A stretch of DNA of 64,000 nt from Elusimicrobiaceae bacterium. GTDB taxonomy: Bacteria; Elusimicrobiota; Elusimicrobia; Elusimicrobiales; Elusimicrobiaceae. The stretch lies in contig JAFYXM010000009.1 of assembly GCA_017546175.1 (NCBI GenBank), positions 1 to 64,000 of the forward strand, in the 5' to 3' direction. Every line of letters starts with the position of its first letter. The first letter of the stretch is position 1. The notes below the pieces were generated by a model. That model did not search any database. It was not told the DNA's origin and saw only the letters and a program-made list of their open reading frames with translations. Positions 44,775-53,190 of this stretch are shown in pieces. Position numbers and translations under genes: made by a program.

Positions 44775-45902
44775 ATGAAAATTCTCTATGTTTCTACTTC
44801 TACGGATATGGGCGGAGCGGAGACGTCTTTGCGCTCTTTGGCATTATTTGCCAAAAAAGCAGGGCACAGCGTAAAAATTATTTCTCTAAAACCATTAGGT
44901 TCCGTCGGAAAAGATATTATTTCCCAAGGGATAGAAGTTGTTTCTTTGAATTTAAAAAAGAAAGCAAATATGCTGGAAAATGCAGGCGTTTTTGCAAGAT
45001 TAGTAGAAGAAATAGAGAATTATCGTCCGGATATTGTGCATGCTATTTTATTTAGAGCTATACAATTTTGCCGTTCGGTGAAGAAAAAAACTCCTTTTTT
45101 TCTGATTACTACCCCACATTATGATTTATCTAAAAAAAATTGGTTTTTACGTCTTTGGGATCGCGGTCTAAAAGAGATGGACGATATTAGTTGTGCAGAA
45201 TCTCAAATGACAGCAGATTATTTATTAAAGAAACAGCGATACAACAAAGATAAGGTTTGTTTTATAGCCAATGGAATAAATACACAATTATTTTCTCCAA
45301 ATGATGGTTTAGGTAGAAAAACCCGTGAAAAATTAGGTTTTCATTCTAAAGATATTGTTTTTATTTGTGTGGCACGTTTGTCTGCTGAAAAAAATCATCA
45401 AATGTTGTTAGAAAGTTTTGCAGCCGTAAAGGCCAAAAATCCGAAAATTGGGATGATATTGGTAGGGGACGGCCCGGAAAACGCAAAATTGAGGGAATTT
45501 ACCTATCAAAGACATTTAGAAAAAGATGTATGTTTTGTTGGAGAAGTAAGTAATGTTTATCCATATTTGTTAGCATCTGATGTTTTTGTTCTTGCTTCTT
45601 TTATTGAGAGTTTGCCTATTTCTTTATTAGAAGCTTGTTCGTGTCAATTGCCTGCTATTGTTAGTAAAGTGGGAGATATGCCTTTGGTGGTAGAACATGG
45701 AAAAACAGGTTTTGTATTTAATGGAAAAGATCCTATTCTTTTAAGCGCTCTAATGGCAGAAATATGCCAAAATGAAAATTTAAGAAAACAAATGGGTCTT
45801 TCCGCTAGAAAAAGAATTAAACAAAAATATAGTTGTCCGGAAGAAAAATATCTTGATATTTATAAAAAAACAAATAGTTTTCACGTGAAAACACGGAGTT
45901 AG
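44775..45902 (+). CDS. Glycosyltransferase family 4 (GT-B fold)
   Basis: The N-terminal half begins KILYVSTSTDMGGAETSLRSLA, the glycine loop of GT4 enzymes. The C-terminal half has IVFICVARLSAEKNHQMLLES, LVGDGPENAKLREF, and a nucleotide-sugar site FIESLPISLLEACSCQLPAI with the usual ExxxxxxxE spacing. It probably adds a sugar to a surface polysaccharide or LPS; donor and acceptor are unknown. It overlaps no gene, but lepB starts 1 base after its stop, so the two form an operon. A parS-like palindrome is embedded in its last codons. Confidence 0.93.
   Translation: MKILYVSTSTDMGGAETSLRSLALFAKKAGHSVKIISLKPLGSVGKDIISQGIEVVSLNLKKKANMLENAGVFARLVEEIENYRPDIVHAILFRAIQFCRSVKKKTPFFLITTPHYDLSKKNWFLRLWDRGLKEMDDISCAESQMTADYLLKKQRYNKDKVCFIANGINTQLFSPNDGLGRKTREKLGFHSKDIVFICVARLSAEKNHQMLLESFAAVKAKNPKIGMILVGDGPENAKLREFTYQRHLEKDVCFVGEVSNVYPYLLASDVFVLASFIESLPISLLEACSCQLPAIVSKVGDMPLVVEHGKTGFVFNGKDPILLSALMAEICQNENLRKQMGLSARKRIKQKYSCPEEKYLDIYKKTNSFHVKTRS
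45877..45892. promoter_or_regulatory. parS-like centromere site 1 (inside a coding region)
   Basis: GTTTTCACGTGAAAAC is a perfect 16-base palindrome with the CACGTG core of parS. It lies in the 3' end of the glycosyltransferase gene, where it is read as SFHVKT. Confidence 0.75.
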
Positions 45903-45903
45903 T

Positions 45904-46884
45904 ATGGAACAAAGACTTTTTATTATTGCTTGTATAATGTATGTTTTTTCTTGGATTAGCAAGAAAATGTTTAATAAAAATAAAATTTCCGAAGGAAACC
46001 CTTTTGGTATTTGGAACTCTTTGTTTTTAGTAATTATTTTGTCTTGTGCTTATTATGTTTTTAGTTTTATTATGAGCAGCGGAGCAGAAAATCCTTTGTT
46101 AAATCAAGGTTTTTCTTTCAAGAAAATTATTATTTCTCTTATTATTATAGCTATATCTGTATATGGGTTTTTTTCTGCCAAAAAGAAAAAAGAAGAAGAT
46201 AGAAAGCTGTTAATTAAATCTAATTTAGAATGGGCAAATACAGTTTATTTTGCCGGATTTGTAGCTTCTGTTATAATGTTCTTTTTTGTTCAAGCCTTTA
46301 AAATTCCTTCTGCTTCTATGCAAAATACTTTATTAATAGGGGATCATTTATTTGTTAATAAAGCTATTTATGGTTTTAGAATTCCTTTAACTCAAATCAG
46401 ATTTTTAGAATTTAATAAGATTAAGAAAGGAGATATTATTGTTTTTACTTTTCCTGCCGAAACAAAAGACCAAATTAATTGTGGTGGATATCAATATGGA
46501 AGGGACTATGTAAAAAGAGTAGTAGCATTGGAAGGAGATAAAGTGGAAGTAAAAAATGCCCAACTTTATGTAAATGATCAAATGATTGAGAATCAAGGAT
46601 ATGAAATTTACGAGCCTATTGAAAGAATATATACCGATAGATTTATTCCGCAAGATTTATATCAAACATTATGGGAAAATAGGGTTTTGGAACATGAGCT
46701 TGGTCTTTCTTTAAGAGATAATTTTGGTCCGGTTGTTGTTCCTCAGGGTCAATATTTTGCTATGGGTGATAATAGAGATAATTCTTGTGATTCTCGTTTT
46801 TGGGGTCCTGTGCCGCGCAAAAACATCAAAGGAACGGTTTGGTTTATCCACTGGCCGTTAAAAAGAATAGGGATAGTAAAATAA
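45904..46884 (+). CDS. lepB: Signal peptidase I
   Basis: LepB cleaves Sec and Tat signal peptides at the outer face of the inner membrane. The catalytic Ser138 is in KIPSASMQNTL and Lys204 in DYVKRVVALEGD. The late motif MGDNRDNSCDSRFWGPVP is intact. Unusually, about 110 residues with three hydrophobic segments (about 1-16, 37-58 and 73-92) precede the standard anchor helix (113-132). Length 326. GGAG precedes the ATG. Confidence 0.96.
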   Translation: MEQRLFIIACIMYVFSWISKKMFNKNKISEGNPFGIWNSLFLVIILSCAYYVFSFIMSSGAENPLLNQGFSFKKIIISLIIIAISVYGFFSAKKKKEEDRKLLIKSNLEWANTVYFAGFVASVIMFFFVQAFKIPSASMQNTLLIGDHLFVNKAIYGFRIPLTQIRFLEFNKIKKGDIIVFTFPAETKDQINCGGYQYGRDYVKRVVALEGDKVEVKNAQLYVNDQMIENQGYEIYEPIERIYTDRFIPQDLYQTLWENRVLEHELGLSLRDNFGPVVVPQGQYFAMGDNRDNSCDSRFWGPVPRKNIKGTVWFIHWPLKRIGIVK

Positions 46885-46908
46885 AATTTGTATAGGGAAA
46901 AATAAATT

Positions 46909-46927
46909 TGTGGATAACTTATCCACA
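46909..46927. promoter_or_regulatory. Head-to-head pair of perfect DnaA boxes
   Basis: TGTGGATAA, C, TTATCCACA: two consensus DnaA boxes in opposite orientation, one base apart, between lepB and parA. The site lies about 5 kb from dnaA. Confidence 0.75.
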
Positions 46928-46935
46928 ATAATTAA

Positions 46936-46969
46936 CAGGTTTTGTGGAAAACAAAACCTGTTTTGTTTT
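46936..46969 (+). terminator. Terminator of the glycosyltransferase-lepB operon
   Basis: Stem CAGGTTTTGT/ACAAAACCTG with loop GGAAA, followed by TTTTGTTTT. The T tract runs into parS-like site 2. Confidence 0.75.
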
Positions 46970-46981
46970 CACGTGAAAACA
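46964..46981. promoter_or_regulatory. parS-like centromere site 2
   Basis: TGTTTTCACGTGAAAACA is an 18-base perfect palindrome close to the canonical TGTTTCACGTGAAACA. It sits 50 bases upstream of parA. Confidence 0.85.
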
Positions 46982-46984
46982 CCC

Positions 46985-47013
46985 TTGCTTTTATTTCATT
47001 TTTATGGTTTAAT
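46985..47013 (+). promoter_or_regulatory. Putative parA-parB promoter
   Basis: TTGCTT (46985-46990), 17-base spacer, TTTAAT (47008-47013), just downstream of parS site 2, so ParB bound or spreading there could repress it. Confidence 0.45.
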
Positions 47014-47030
47014 ATTTGTATGGAGGAATT

Positions 47031-47864
47031 ATGGGAGAAATAATAGCTATTGCAAATCAAAAAGGTGGTGTCGGTAAAACAACCACTTCTATAAACTTAG
47101 CCTATGCTTTGGCTCATTTAGACCAAGAAGTATTATTGATTGATTTTGACCCCCAAGGTAATGCGGGATCTGGTTTAGGCATTACTGTGGCAGAAGGAGA
47201 GAAATCAGTTTACCACTTATTAACGAAAAATGCTACTTTTGAAGAAGTTATTAAACAAACTTCTAATGAAATGTTAGATGTTATTCCTACTTGCAAACAT
47301 TTAGCCGGTGCTGAAGTAGAATTAGTTAATGTGCGCGGGCGCGAGAATATGCTTAAAGAAGCATTAGCCCCGTTGCGTAAAATGTATAAATACATCATTA
47401 TAGACTGCCCTCCTTCCTTAGGTCTTCTTACCTTAAATGCTTTAATGGCAGCCGATAGCGTTATTACTCCGGTGCAGTGTGAATTTTATGCTATGGAAGG
47501 TTTGGCCCATTTTATGGGGACCATCCATAAAATCAAACAATTCTTAAACAGTAATTTAAAATTGGATGGCGGCGTATTGACAATGTATGATAATCGCATG
47601 AATCTCTCCCGCCAAGTTTTTGCAGAAGTTAGCCGCTTTTTTGGTGAAAAAATTTACAAAACTCCCATTCCCCGCAATATTCGTTTGGCAGAAGCTCCTA
47701 GCTTTGGACAGTCTATTTTTGACTATGAGCCTGCCTGCCGCGGAGCTAATGCTTATATTCAATTGGCTATTGAGTTTATGGCCCGTCGCGGAGCTAATAT
47801 GGAAGAATATGCCGGATACAATATGCAAAACGCGGAAGCATACAATTATGATTTTGGAGGATAA
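47031..47864 (+). CDS. parA: Chromosome partitioning ATPase ParA (Soj)
   Basis: ParA is a deviant Walker ATPase that moves ParB-parS complexes. IAIANQKGGVGKTTTSINLA (5-24) contains the signature Lys and the P-loop. VLLIDFDPQGNAGSGLG and IIIDCPPSLGLLTLNAL follow. The ATG at 47031 is preferred because GGAGG lies 5 bases upstream. It is 277 residues, the small chromosomal type without an N-terminal HTH, and carries a short Tyr/Asn-rich tail. parB starts 4 bases downstream. Confidence 0.97.
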   Translation: MGEIIAIANQKGGVGKTTTSINLAYALAHLDQEVLLIDFDPQGNAGSGLGITVAEGEKSVYHLLTKNATFEEVIKQTSNEMLDVIPTCKHLAGAEVELVNVRGRENMLKEALAPLRKMYKYIIIDCPPSLGLLTLNALMAADSVITPVQCEFYAMEGLAHFMGTIHKIKQFLNSNLKLDGGVLTMYDNRMNLSRQVFAEVSRFFGEKIYKTPIPRNIRLAEAPSFGQSIFDYEPACRGANAYIQLAIEFMARRGANMEEYAGYNMQNAEAYNYDFGG

Positions 47865-47868
47865 TTAA

Positions 47869-48759
47869 ATGTCTAGACAAGCTTTAGGAAAAGGCCTTGA
47901 TGCCTTGCTCAAACAAACGCAAGAAGTGTTAAATAATCCCACGGTTACTCGTACGGAAAATCCGTCTGGTCCTTCCGTTCAAAAATTACCTTTGGATAAA
48001 ATTATCCCAAATCGTTATCAGCCGCGCCGTGTTTTTGATGAAGCGAAATTGCAAGAGTTGGCCCAATCTATTCAAGAGCATGGCCTTACCCAACCTATTG
48101 TAGTGGTGTATGACGGCGGATTAGACAAATATGAAATTGTAGTAGGTGAACGCCGCTTCCGTGCCAGCCAATTAGCCGGTCTTACGGAAATTGATGCTAT
48201 TGTACACAAAGCCTTAACAGATAAAGAAATGTGCGCTTTGGCGTTGATTGAAAACATTCAACGCGAAGACTTAAATCCTATTGAAACTGCTTTAGGATAT
48301 CGCAATTTGATGAGTAAATTTGAAATCTCCCAAACGGATCTGGCTGGATATTGTGGCAAATCTAAAGCGGCGGTTTCCAACTCTTTGCGTCTTTTGGAAC
48401 TTCCGGAACATATGCAGGAAGCTTTACAAGACGGCACAATTTCTGAAGGGCATGGCCGTGCTTTGCTGATGCTATTGGATCCTTCCAAAAAAGAATCTCT
48501 TTTCCAAAGAATGAAAAAAAGCAAAATGTCTGTGCGTCAAGCTGAGGAAGCCGCTAGAGCTTTGTTGCAGCCTGCAGCCATCAAGCTGCCTAAACCGCCG
48601 GAAGTTTCTTCTTTTGAAAATGAGTTACAGGCCGCTTTGGGAACAAAAGTAGAAGTTCGTTATGGAAAAAAGATGTCCAAAGGTGTTTTGATTATTCAAT
48701 ATAACTCTTTGGAAGAATTGGATAATTTGGCCAGTCGTTTAAAAACCAAGTTATTATAA
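47869..48759 (+). CDS. parB: Chromosome partitioning protein ParB (Spo0J)
   Basis: ParB binds parS and slides as a CTP-dependent clamp. The N-terminal KLPLDKIIPNRYQPRRVFDE, the CTP-binding GERRFRASQLAGL, ENIQREDLNPIETALGY and the helix-turn-helix SQTDLAGYCGKSKAAVSNSLRLLELP all occur in order. The C-terminal dimerisation domain ends at 296. The terminator is at 48780-48810. Three parS-like sites lie within 3 kb. Confidence 0.97.
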   Translation: MSRQALGKGLDALLKQTQEVLNNPTVTRTENPSGPSVQKLPLDKIIPNRYQPRRVFDEAKLQELAQSIQEHGLTQPIVVVYDGGLDKYEIVVGERRFRASQLAGLTEIDAIVHKALTDKEMCALALIENIQREDLNPIETALGYRNLMSKFEISQTDLAGYCGKSKAAVSNSLRLLELPEHMQEALQDGTISEGHGRALLMLLDPSKKESLFQRMKKSKMSVRQAEEAARALLQPAAIKLPKPPEVSSFENELQAALGTKVEVRYGKKMSKGVLIIQYNSLEELDNLASRLKTKLL

Positions 48760-48779
48760 TTTAATAAAAAAATAAAAAG

Positions 48780-48810
48780 TCCGAGTCTTTCAAAAGGCTC
48801 GGATTTTTTA
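48780..48810 (+). terminator. Terminator of parA-parB
   Basis: TCCGAG/CTCGGA stem with a 12-base loop and then six T, 20 bases past the parB stop. Confidence 0.8.
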
Positions 48811-48834
48811 TTGAAAAAAGTTCTTTCAAAAAAA

Positions 48835-48850
48835 GTTTTCATGTGAAAAC
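48835..48850. promoter_or_regulatory. parS-like centromere site 3 (one mismatch)
   Basis: GTTTTCATGTGAAAAC differs from sites 1 and 2 by one base in the core (CATGTG instead of CACGTG), downstream of parB. Confidence 0.6.
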
Positions 48851-49312
48851 AATTTAAATTTAGACAAAAAAGAGCCAAAATGCTTTTTATTTGTCAAAAT
48901 GGCCCCAAAAAGACATTTTTTGCTTTTTTGTATCTTTTGATATTTCTTTTCTTAAAAAATGCTTAAAAACAGTATTTTAGAAAAAAATCACTTTTCTCCG
49001 ACGAGAAAATTTTTAAAAAATAAAAAAACACACAGAAAAACACGTATTTGAGAAAAAATAAACTTAAAAAGTTAGTAAAACTAATTTTTAAAAAGATTTA
49101 TATCAAATTTTAAGTTTAACTTTCTGTTAAATTTTTTCTGTAAGAATTTTTAAATTAAAATTGCATAAAACAAAAAACTTTTTAGTACAAAAAAGGCATG
49201 AACAAATCGTACGAATTTACTACAATGTTATGAGATAAAAAAAGAAGTTTTTTTGGCGAAAAATTTTTATAATATGATTATAGCTTTACCGCTTGGCAAA
49301 TAAAAGGAGTTT
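48851..49312. other. Very AT-rich gene-free spacer before the ATP synthase operon
   Basis: This 460-base stretch has no credible ORF, no tRNA and no full DnaA box, and consists mostly of A and T tracts. Small repeats such as TTAGT/ACTAA (near 49070) are all I see. The promoter of the atp operon probably lies at its right end: TATAAT at 49268-49273, about 40 bases before the first start codon. Confidence 0.5.
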
Positions 49313-49552
49313 ATGGCGCTAAGTCCGTTTTCAATGCAAGACCATATAACGATTACCACTTTAGGACTGGAGTTTGCCATGGCGGTAGCTTTGGGAACGG
49401 GGGCTGGTTTTTGGATAGACCGAAAATTAGGCACTACTCCTTGGGCGATGATTGGCGGGCTTTTATTAGGATTTGCTTTAGCGATGTATATTGTTATAAA
49501 AGAAGCCAACCGTCTGAAAAAAGAAGAAAATTCCGCGAAGGATAAAAAATAA
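49313..49552 (+). CDS. AtpZ/AtpI-type ATP synthase accessory protein
   Basis: A 79-residue protein with two hydrophobic helices (about 17-34 and 43-63) joined by FWIDRKLGTTPW. That joins the GxxxGxWxDxxxGTxPW pattern of the AtpZ/AtpI family, which helps assemble the c-ring or carries Mg2+. The charged C-terminal tail is typical. AAGGAG precedes the ATG. It is the first gene of the atp operon and lies 2 bases before atpB. Confidence 0.85.
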   Translation: MALSPFSMQDHITITTLGLEFAMAVALGTGAGFWIDRKLGTTPWAMIGGLLLGFALAMYIVIKEANRLKKEENSAKDKK

Positions 49553-49554
49553 AG

Positions 49555-50316
49555 ATGGATATTTCCCATACCATAGCACATCACATTTTAGATCACGACT
49601 TAGGTGTAACCTTAGGCAGTTTTCATCTGCCCATTACTGCACATACGCTGACCATGCTTGGCGTCAGTATAGTGTTGTTTGTTGTGGCGGTATTGCTATC
49701 TGTGAGAGGGAAAAGTCTTATTGCCCGTTTGTTAAATACCCTTGGTGAAGAATATGTAGCTTTTATGCGTGACGGTATCGTAGTTCCTGCCGTCGGCAAA
49801 GAAGGAATCGCTTTTTTGCCGTATTTTTGTACTTTATTTTTATTTATTCTCTTTTCCAATTTAGCAGGTCTTATTCCTCAAATGAAAACCATTACCTCCA
49901 ATATTTCCGTTACGGGAGGTTTGGCTTTGTGCTCCGGCGGTCTTATTGTCTATGCAGGAATTAAAACGCATGGATTGTGGGGCTTTATCAAAAGTTTCGT
50001 GCCGGGTGGTACGCCGTGGTGGTTGATTCCTTTGATGTTTCCGTTAGAAGTCATTAGTTTAATTATTCGTGTATGTGTGTTGGCTATTCGTTTATTTGCT
50101 AATATGCTTTCGGGGCATATGGTGCTGCTTAGCTTGCTTTTGATTATTTTTATTATCGGCCAAATGAGCAAAATGGCCGGTGTCGGAGCGGCCTTTCCCG
50201 CCATGGGGCTTGAGATTTTTATGACGTTTTTAGAGTTGTTGGTAGCGTTTTTGCAGGCATATGTTTTTACCTTGCTGACGTCTATTTATGTAGGGCTTGT
50301 CGTTCATTCGCACTAA
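49555..50316 (+). CDS. atpB: ATP synthase subunit a (Fo)
   Basis: Subunit a forms the half-channels that feed protons to the c-ring. The 253-residue membrane protein contains LFSNLAGLIPQM and the essential Arg in ISLIIRVCVLAIRLFANMLSGHM (helix 5), as well as a conserved FMTFLELLVAFLQAYVFTLLTSIY (helix 6). The N-terminus has HTLTMLGVS, typical of the family. Confidence 0.97.
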   Translation: MDISHTIAHHILDHDLGVTLGSFHLPITAHTLTMLGVSIVLFVVAVLLSVRGKSLIARLLNTLGEEYVAFMRDGIVVPAVGKEGIAFLPYFCTLFLFILFSNLAGLIPQMKTITSNISVTGGLALCSGGLIVYAGIKTHGLWGFIKSFVPGGTPWWLIPLMFPLEVISLIIRVCVLAIRLFANMLSGHMVLLSLLLIIFIIGQMSKMAGVGAAFPAMGLEIFMTFLELLVAFLQAYVFTLLTSIYVGLVVHSH

Positions 50317-50358
50317 TTTTTAAACAAGCGGGATATTTCCCGCAAAAGGAGAGAAAAA

Positions 50359-50586
50359 ATGGAACTTGCCGCACTTAAATTCGTAGCTGCCGGTCTTGGT
50401 GCAGCTCTTACTGTTATCGGAGCCGCTTTGGGCTTAGGAAAAATCGGTAATGCCGCTTTAGAAGGTACCGCCCGTCAACCCGAAGCTGCCAACGCCATTC
50501 GTACAACCATGATCATCATTGCCGCCTTGTTAGAAGGGGCTGCTATGTTGGGCTTGGTGATTTGTTTGTTAACGATGGTCATGTAA
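50359..50586 (+). CDS. atpE: ATP synthase subunit c
   Basis: The 75-residue hairpin has two glycine/alanine-rich helices joined by the polar loop ARQPEAANAIRT. The ion-binding carboxylate is the Glu in IIAALLEGAAML. The Gln of helix 1 and the Ser/Thr after the Glu that mark Na+-type rings are absent, so proton coupling is more likely (inference). AAAGGAG precedes the ATG. Confidence 0.97.
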   Translation: MELAALKFVAAGLGAALTVIGAALGLGKIGNAALEGTARQPEAANAIRTTMIIIAALLEGAAMLGLVICLLTMVM

Positions 50587-50611
50587 TTTTTATTTTCCGA
50601 AAAGAGGAAAC

Positions 50612-51112
50612 ATGGAAAATTTATTAAATCCCGATTTCGGGGTTATGGCATTGACGATAGTCAACTTCTTGCTCTTGGTTTGGCTTTTGCATAAATTCGC
50701 TTGGAAAGGCATTATCGGGGCGCTTGAAAAACGCGAAAAACAAATCGCGCAAGACAAACAAGCTGCCGCAGAAGCTCGTCAAGAAGCGCAAAACATAAAA
50801 GAAGAATTAGATGCCAAATTAAAAGAAATCTCCGCAGAAGCTACCGCTAAAATGCAAGAAGCGGTAGCGGCAGGTAATGCCCAAAAAGAACAAATTTTGG
50901 CGGAAAGCCAACGGCAAGCGGAGCATTTATTAACGCAAGCAAAGGCTCAAATTACTGCTGAAAAAGAGAAAGCCTTACAAGAAGTGCGCAAAGAAATAGT
51001 CAGCACGGCTTTGGCCGCTGCGGTTAAAATTGCGCAACAGCAAATAACCGAACAAACGGCTGCTAAAGCAGTGGACGAAGTTTTGCAAGAAGTAAGTAAA
51101 GCAGGGAAATAA
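50612..51112 (+). CDS. atpF: ATP synthase subunit b
   Basis: Subunit b is the peripheral stalk. One N-terminal membrane helix (about 11-29, TIVNFLLLVWLLHKFAW) is followed by a long Ala/Glu/Lys-rich coiled coil to residue 166. GIIGALEKREKQIAQDK directly after the helix is typical. AGAGG precedes the ATG, and atpH starts 3 bases after its stop. Confidence 0.95.
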   Translation: MENLLNPDFGVMALTIVNFLLLVWLLHKFAWKGIIGALEKREKQIAQDKQAAAEARQEAQNIKEELDAKLKEISAEATAKMQEAVAAGNAQKEQILAESQRQAEHLLTQAKAQITAEKEKALQEVRKEIVSTALAAAVKIAQQQITEQTAAKAVDEVLQEVSKAGK

Positions 51113-51115
51113 TTT

Positions 51116-51643
51116 ATGAAAAGTACAGACCGGATTTTAGCCCAAAGATATGCCAAAGCCTTTGATGCTCTTAGTGGCAATACAGAGCAAGCACAGGCGC
51201 GCTTTGACGCTTTGCTTGCGGCTACGGAAGTGCTTAAGCAGGCACAAACTTTGATGGCTGATCCGGCTGTGGCTTCTGCTGAAAAAGTGGCTTTTGCTCA
51301 AGAAGTTTTGCAAGAAGACAAAACGGTCGCTTGTTTTATCAGTGTGCTTTTAGAGGCCAAGAGATATTATTTGTTAGAAGAATGTCTCAGGCAGGTATAT
51401 GATTTGTTGGACCAACGTTTAGGCATTGTGCGTGCGAAAGTAAAAACAGCCTTTGCTTTGACGGAAGAACAAAAGAAAAAAGTGGAAGAAGCATTAAGCT
51501 CTTTCACGGGGAAAAAAGCCCGCGCGCAGTATGAAACGGACGCTGCTCTTTTAGGCGGTATCTGTGCGCAAGTGGGTGATGTGCTGATTGACGGCACATT
51601 AAAACGAAGATTTGAAAAATTACGGGAAGAATTAACCAAATAA
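51116..51643 (+). CDS. atpH: ATP synthase subunit delta
   Basis: The delta subunit caps F1 and connects it to subunit b. The 175 residues show an N-terminal helical bundle ([17 protein letters not shown]) and the conserved C-terminal [29 protein letters not shown]. It is placed as usual between atpF and atpA, with a 3-base gap upstream and 11 downstream. Confidence 0.95.
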   Translation: MKSTDRILAQRYAKAFDALSGNTEQAQARFDALLAATEVLKQAQTLMADPAVASAEKVAFAQEVLQEDKTVACFISVLLEAKRYYLLEECLRQVYDLLDQRLGIVRAKVKTAFALTEEQKKKVEEALSSFTGKKARAQYETDAALLGGICAQVGDVLIDGTLKRRFEKLREELTK

Positions 51644-51654
51644 ACGGTGCAATT

Positions 51655-53181
51655 ATGGCAATAAGACCCGAAGAAATAACCAATATCATTAAAGATAAAA
51701 TTGAAAAGTTTGAAACAAAAGCAGACTTAAACGAAGTGGGAACCGTGATCCAAGTGGGTGACGGTATTGCCCGCGTATATGGCTTAAACCAAGTAAAATC
51801 CTCCGAGTTGGTAGATTTTGGCAATGGTGTCAAAGGCATGGCTATGAACTTGGAGTATGACAATGTAGGTTGCGTATTAATGGGAGCTGACGAATTGGTG
51901 AACGAAGGGACAACCGTTAAACGCACGGGAGAAGTAATTAGCATTCCTGTCGGAGAAGATATTATCGGCCGCGTAGTAGATCCGTTAGGCCGTCCTTTGG
52001 ACGGAAAAGGAGAAATTAAAGCCGATAAAGAAATGCCTATGGATATCGTAGCTCCCGGTATTGTGGAAAGACAACCCGTTAAACAACCTTTACAAACCGG
52101 TTTAAAAGCTATTGATGCTTTGGTTCCTATCGGCAAAGGACAACGTGAACTTATTATCGGTGACCGTCAAACAGGTAAAACGGCGATTGCCATTGATGCT
52201 ATTATCAACCAAAAGAATTTACCGGAAGATCAACGTTGTCTTTGTATCTATGTAGCTATTGGGCAAAAAAACAGCACCGTTGCCCAAGTGGTACAAACAT
52301 TAACTGATTTTGGGGCGATGGAATATACTACGGTAGTAGCCGCCACAGCGGCAGATCCTGCCTCTATGCTTTATATTGCGCCGTATGCCGGTTGTGCTAT
52401 CGGGGAATATTTTATGTGGAAAGGCAAAGATGTTTTGATCGTATATGACGATTTGTCCAAACATGCGCAAGCTTACCGTCAAATGTCTTTGTTATTGCGC
52501 CGTCCCCCCGGCCGTGAGGCTTATCCCGGAGACGTGTTCTACTTACATTCCCGCTTGTTGGAGCGTGCCTGTAAACTGTCTAAAGAAAACGGCGGCGGCT
52601 CTTTGACTGCTTTGCCCATTATTGAGACGCAAGCCAATGACGTGTCTGCCTATATTCCGACCAACGTTATTTCTATTACCGACGGACAAATTTATTTGGA
52701 AAGTAATTTGTTTTTAAGCGGTGTAAAACCTGCCATTAACGTAGGTTTATCCGTATCTCGCGTAGGCGGATCGGCCCAGCGCAAAACCATGCGCAAAGTG
52801 GCCGGTACATTGCGTGTGGATATGTCGCAATATCAGGAGTTGGAGGGCTTTGCTCAGTTCGGGTCCGAACTTGATAAAGAATCTCAACGTCAAATTGCCC
52901 GCGGAAAACGTATGAGCGAATTGTTAAAGCAAGATCAATATCAGCCCATGCGTTTGTGGCAGGAAGTATTGGTCTTGTATGCCGGTGTAAACGGATATAC
53001 CGACGAAGTAGAAGTCAGCCAAGTGCGCGAATATGAAAAACAGTTGCTTTCTTGGACGGCTGTGGCCAAAAAGGAATTGGCGGAAGAGATGGATCGTGCC
53101 GCCGATCTGACGAACGAATTAAAGCAGAAAATGGATGCGGCTTTAACAGAATTTAAAAACGTGTTTAAGAGTGAAAAATAG
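51655..53181 (+). CDS. atpA: ATP synthase subunit alpha
   Basis: The 508-residue alpha subunit is regulatory and non-catalytic. It carries the P-loop [43 protein letters not shown] and [10 protein letters not shown]. Length and motif order are standard. It is followed, unusually, not by atpG but by an hldD-like epimerase gene 9 bases downstream. Confidence 0.98.
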   Translation: MAIRPEEITNIIKDKIEKFETKADLNEVGTVIQVGDGIARVYGLNQVKSSELVDFGNGVKGMAMNLEYDNVGCVLMGADELVNEGTTVKRTGEVISIPVGEDIIGRVVDPLGRPLDGKGEIKADKEMPMDIVAPGIVERQPVKQPLQTGLKAIDALVPIGKGQRELIIGDRQTGKTAIAIDAIINQKNLPEDQRCLCIYVAIGQKNSTVAQVVQTLTDFGAMEYTTVVAATAADPASMLYIAPYAGCAIGEYFMWKGKDVLIVYDDLSKHAQAYRQMSLLLRRPPGREAYPGDVFYLHSRLLERACKLSKENGGGSLTALPIIETQANDVSAYIPTNVISITDGQIYLESNLFLSGVKPAINVGLSVSRVGGSAQRKTMRKVAGTLRVDMSQYQELEGFAQFGSELDKESQRQIARGKRMSELLKQDQYQPMRLWQEVLVLYAGVNGYTDEVEVSQVREYEKQLLSWTAVAKKELAEEMDRAADLTNELKQKMDAALTEFKNVFKSEK

Positions 53182-53190
53182 GAGAAATAT

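Noticed and set aside
50359..50586. Na+-coupled c-ring
   Set aside because: The helix-1 Gln and the Ser/Thr next to the carboxylate that mark Na+ rings are absent.
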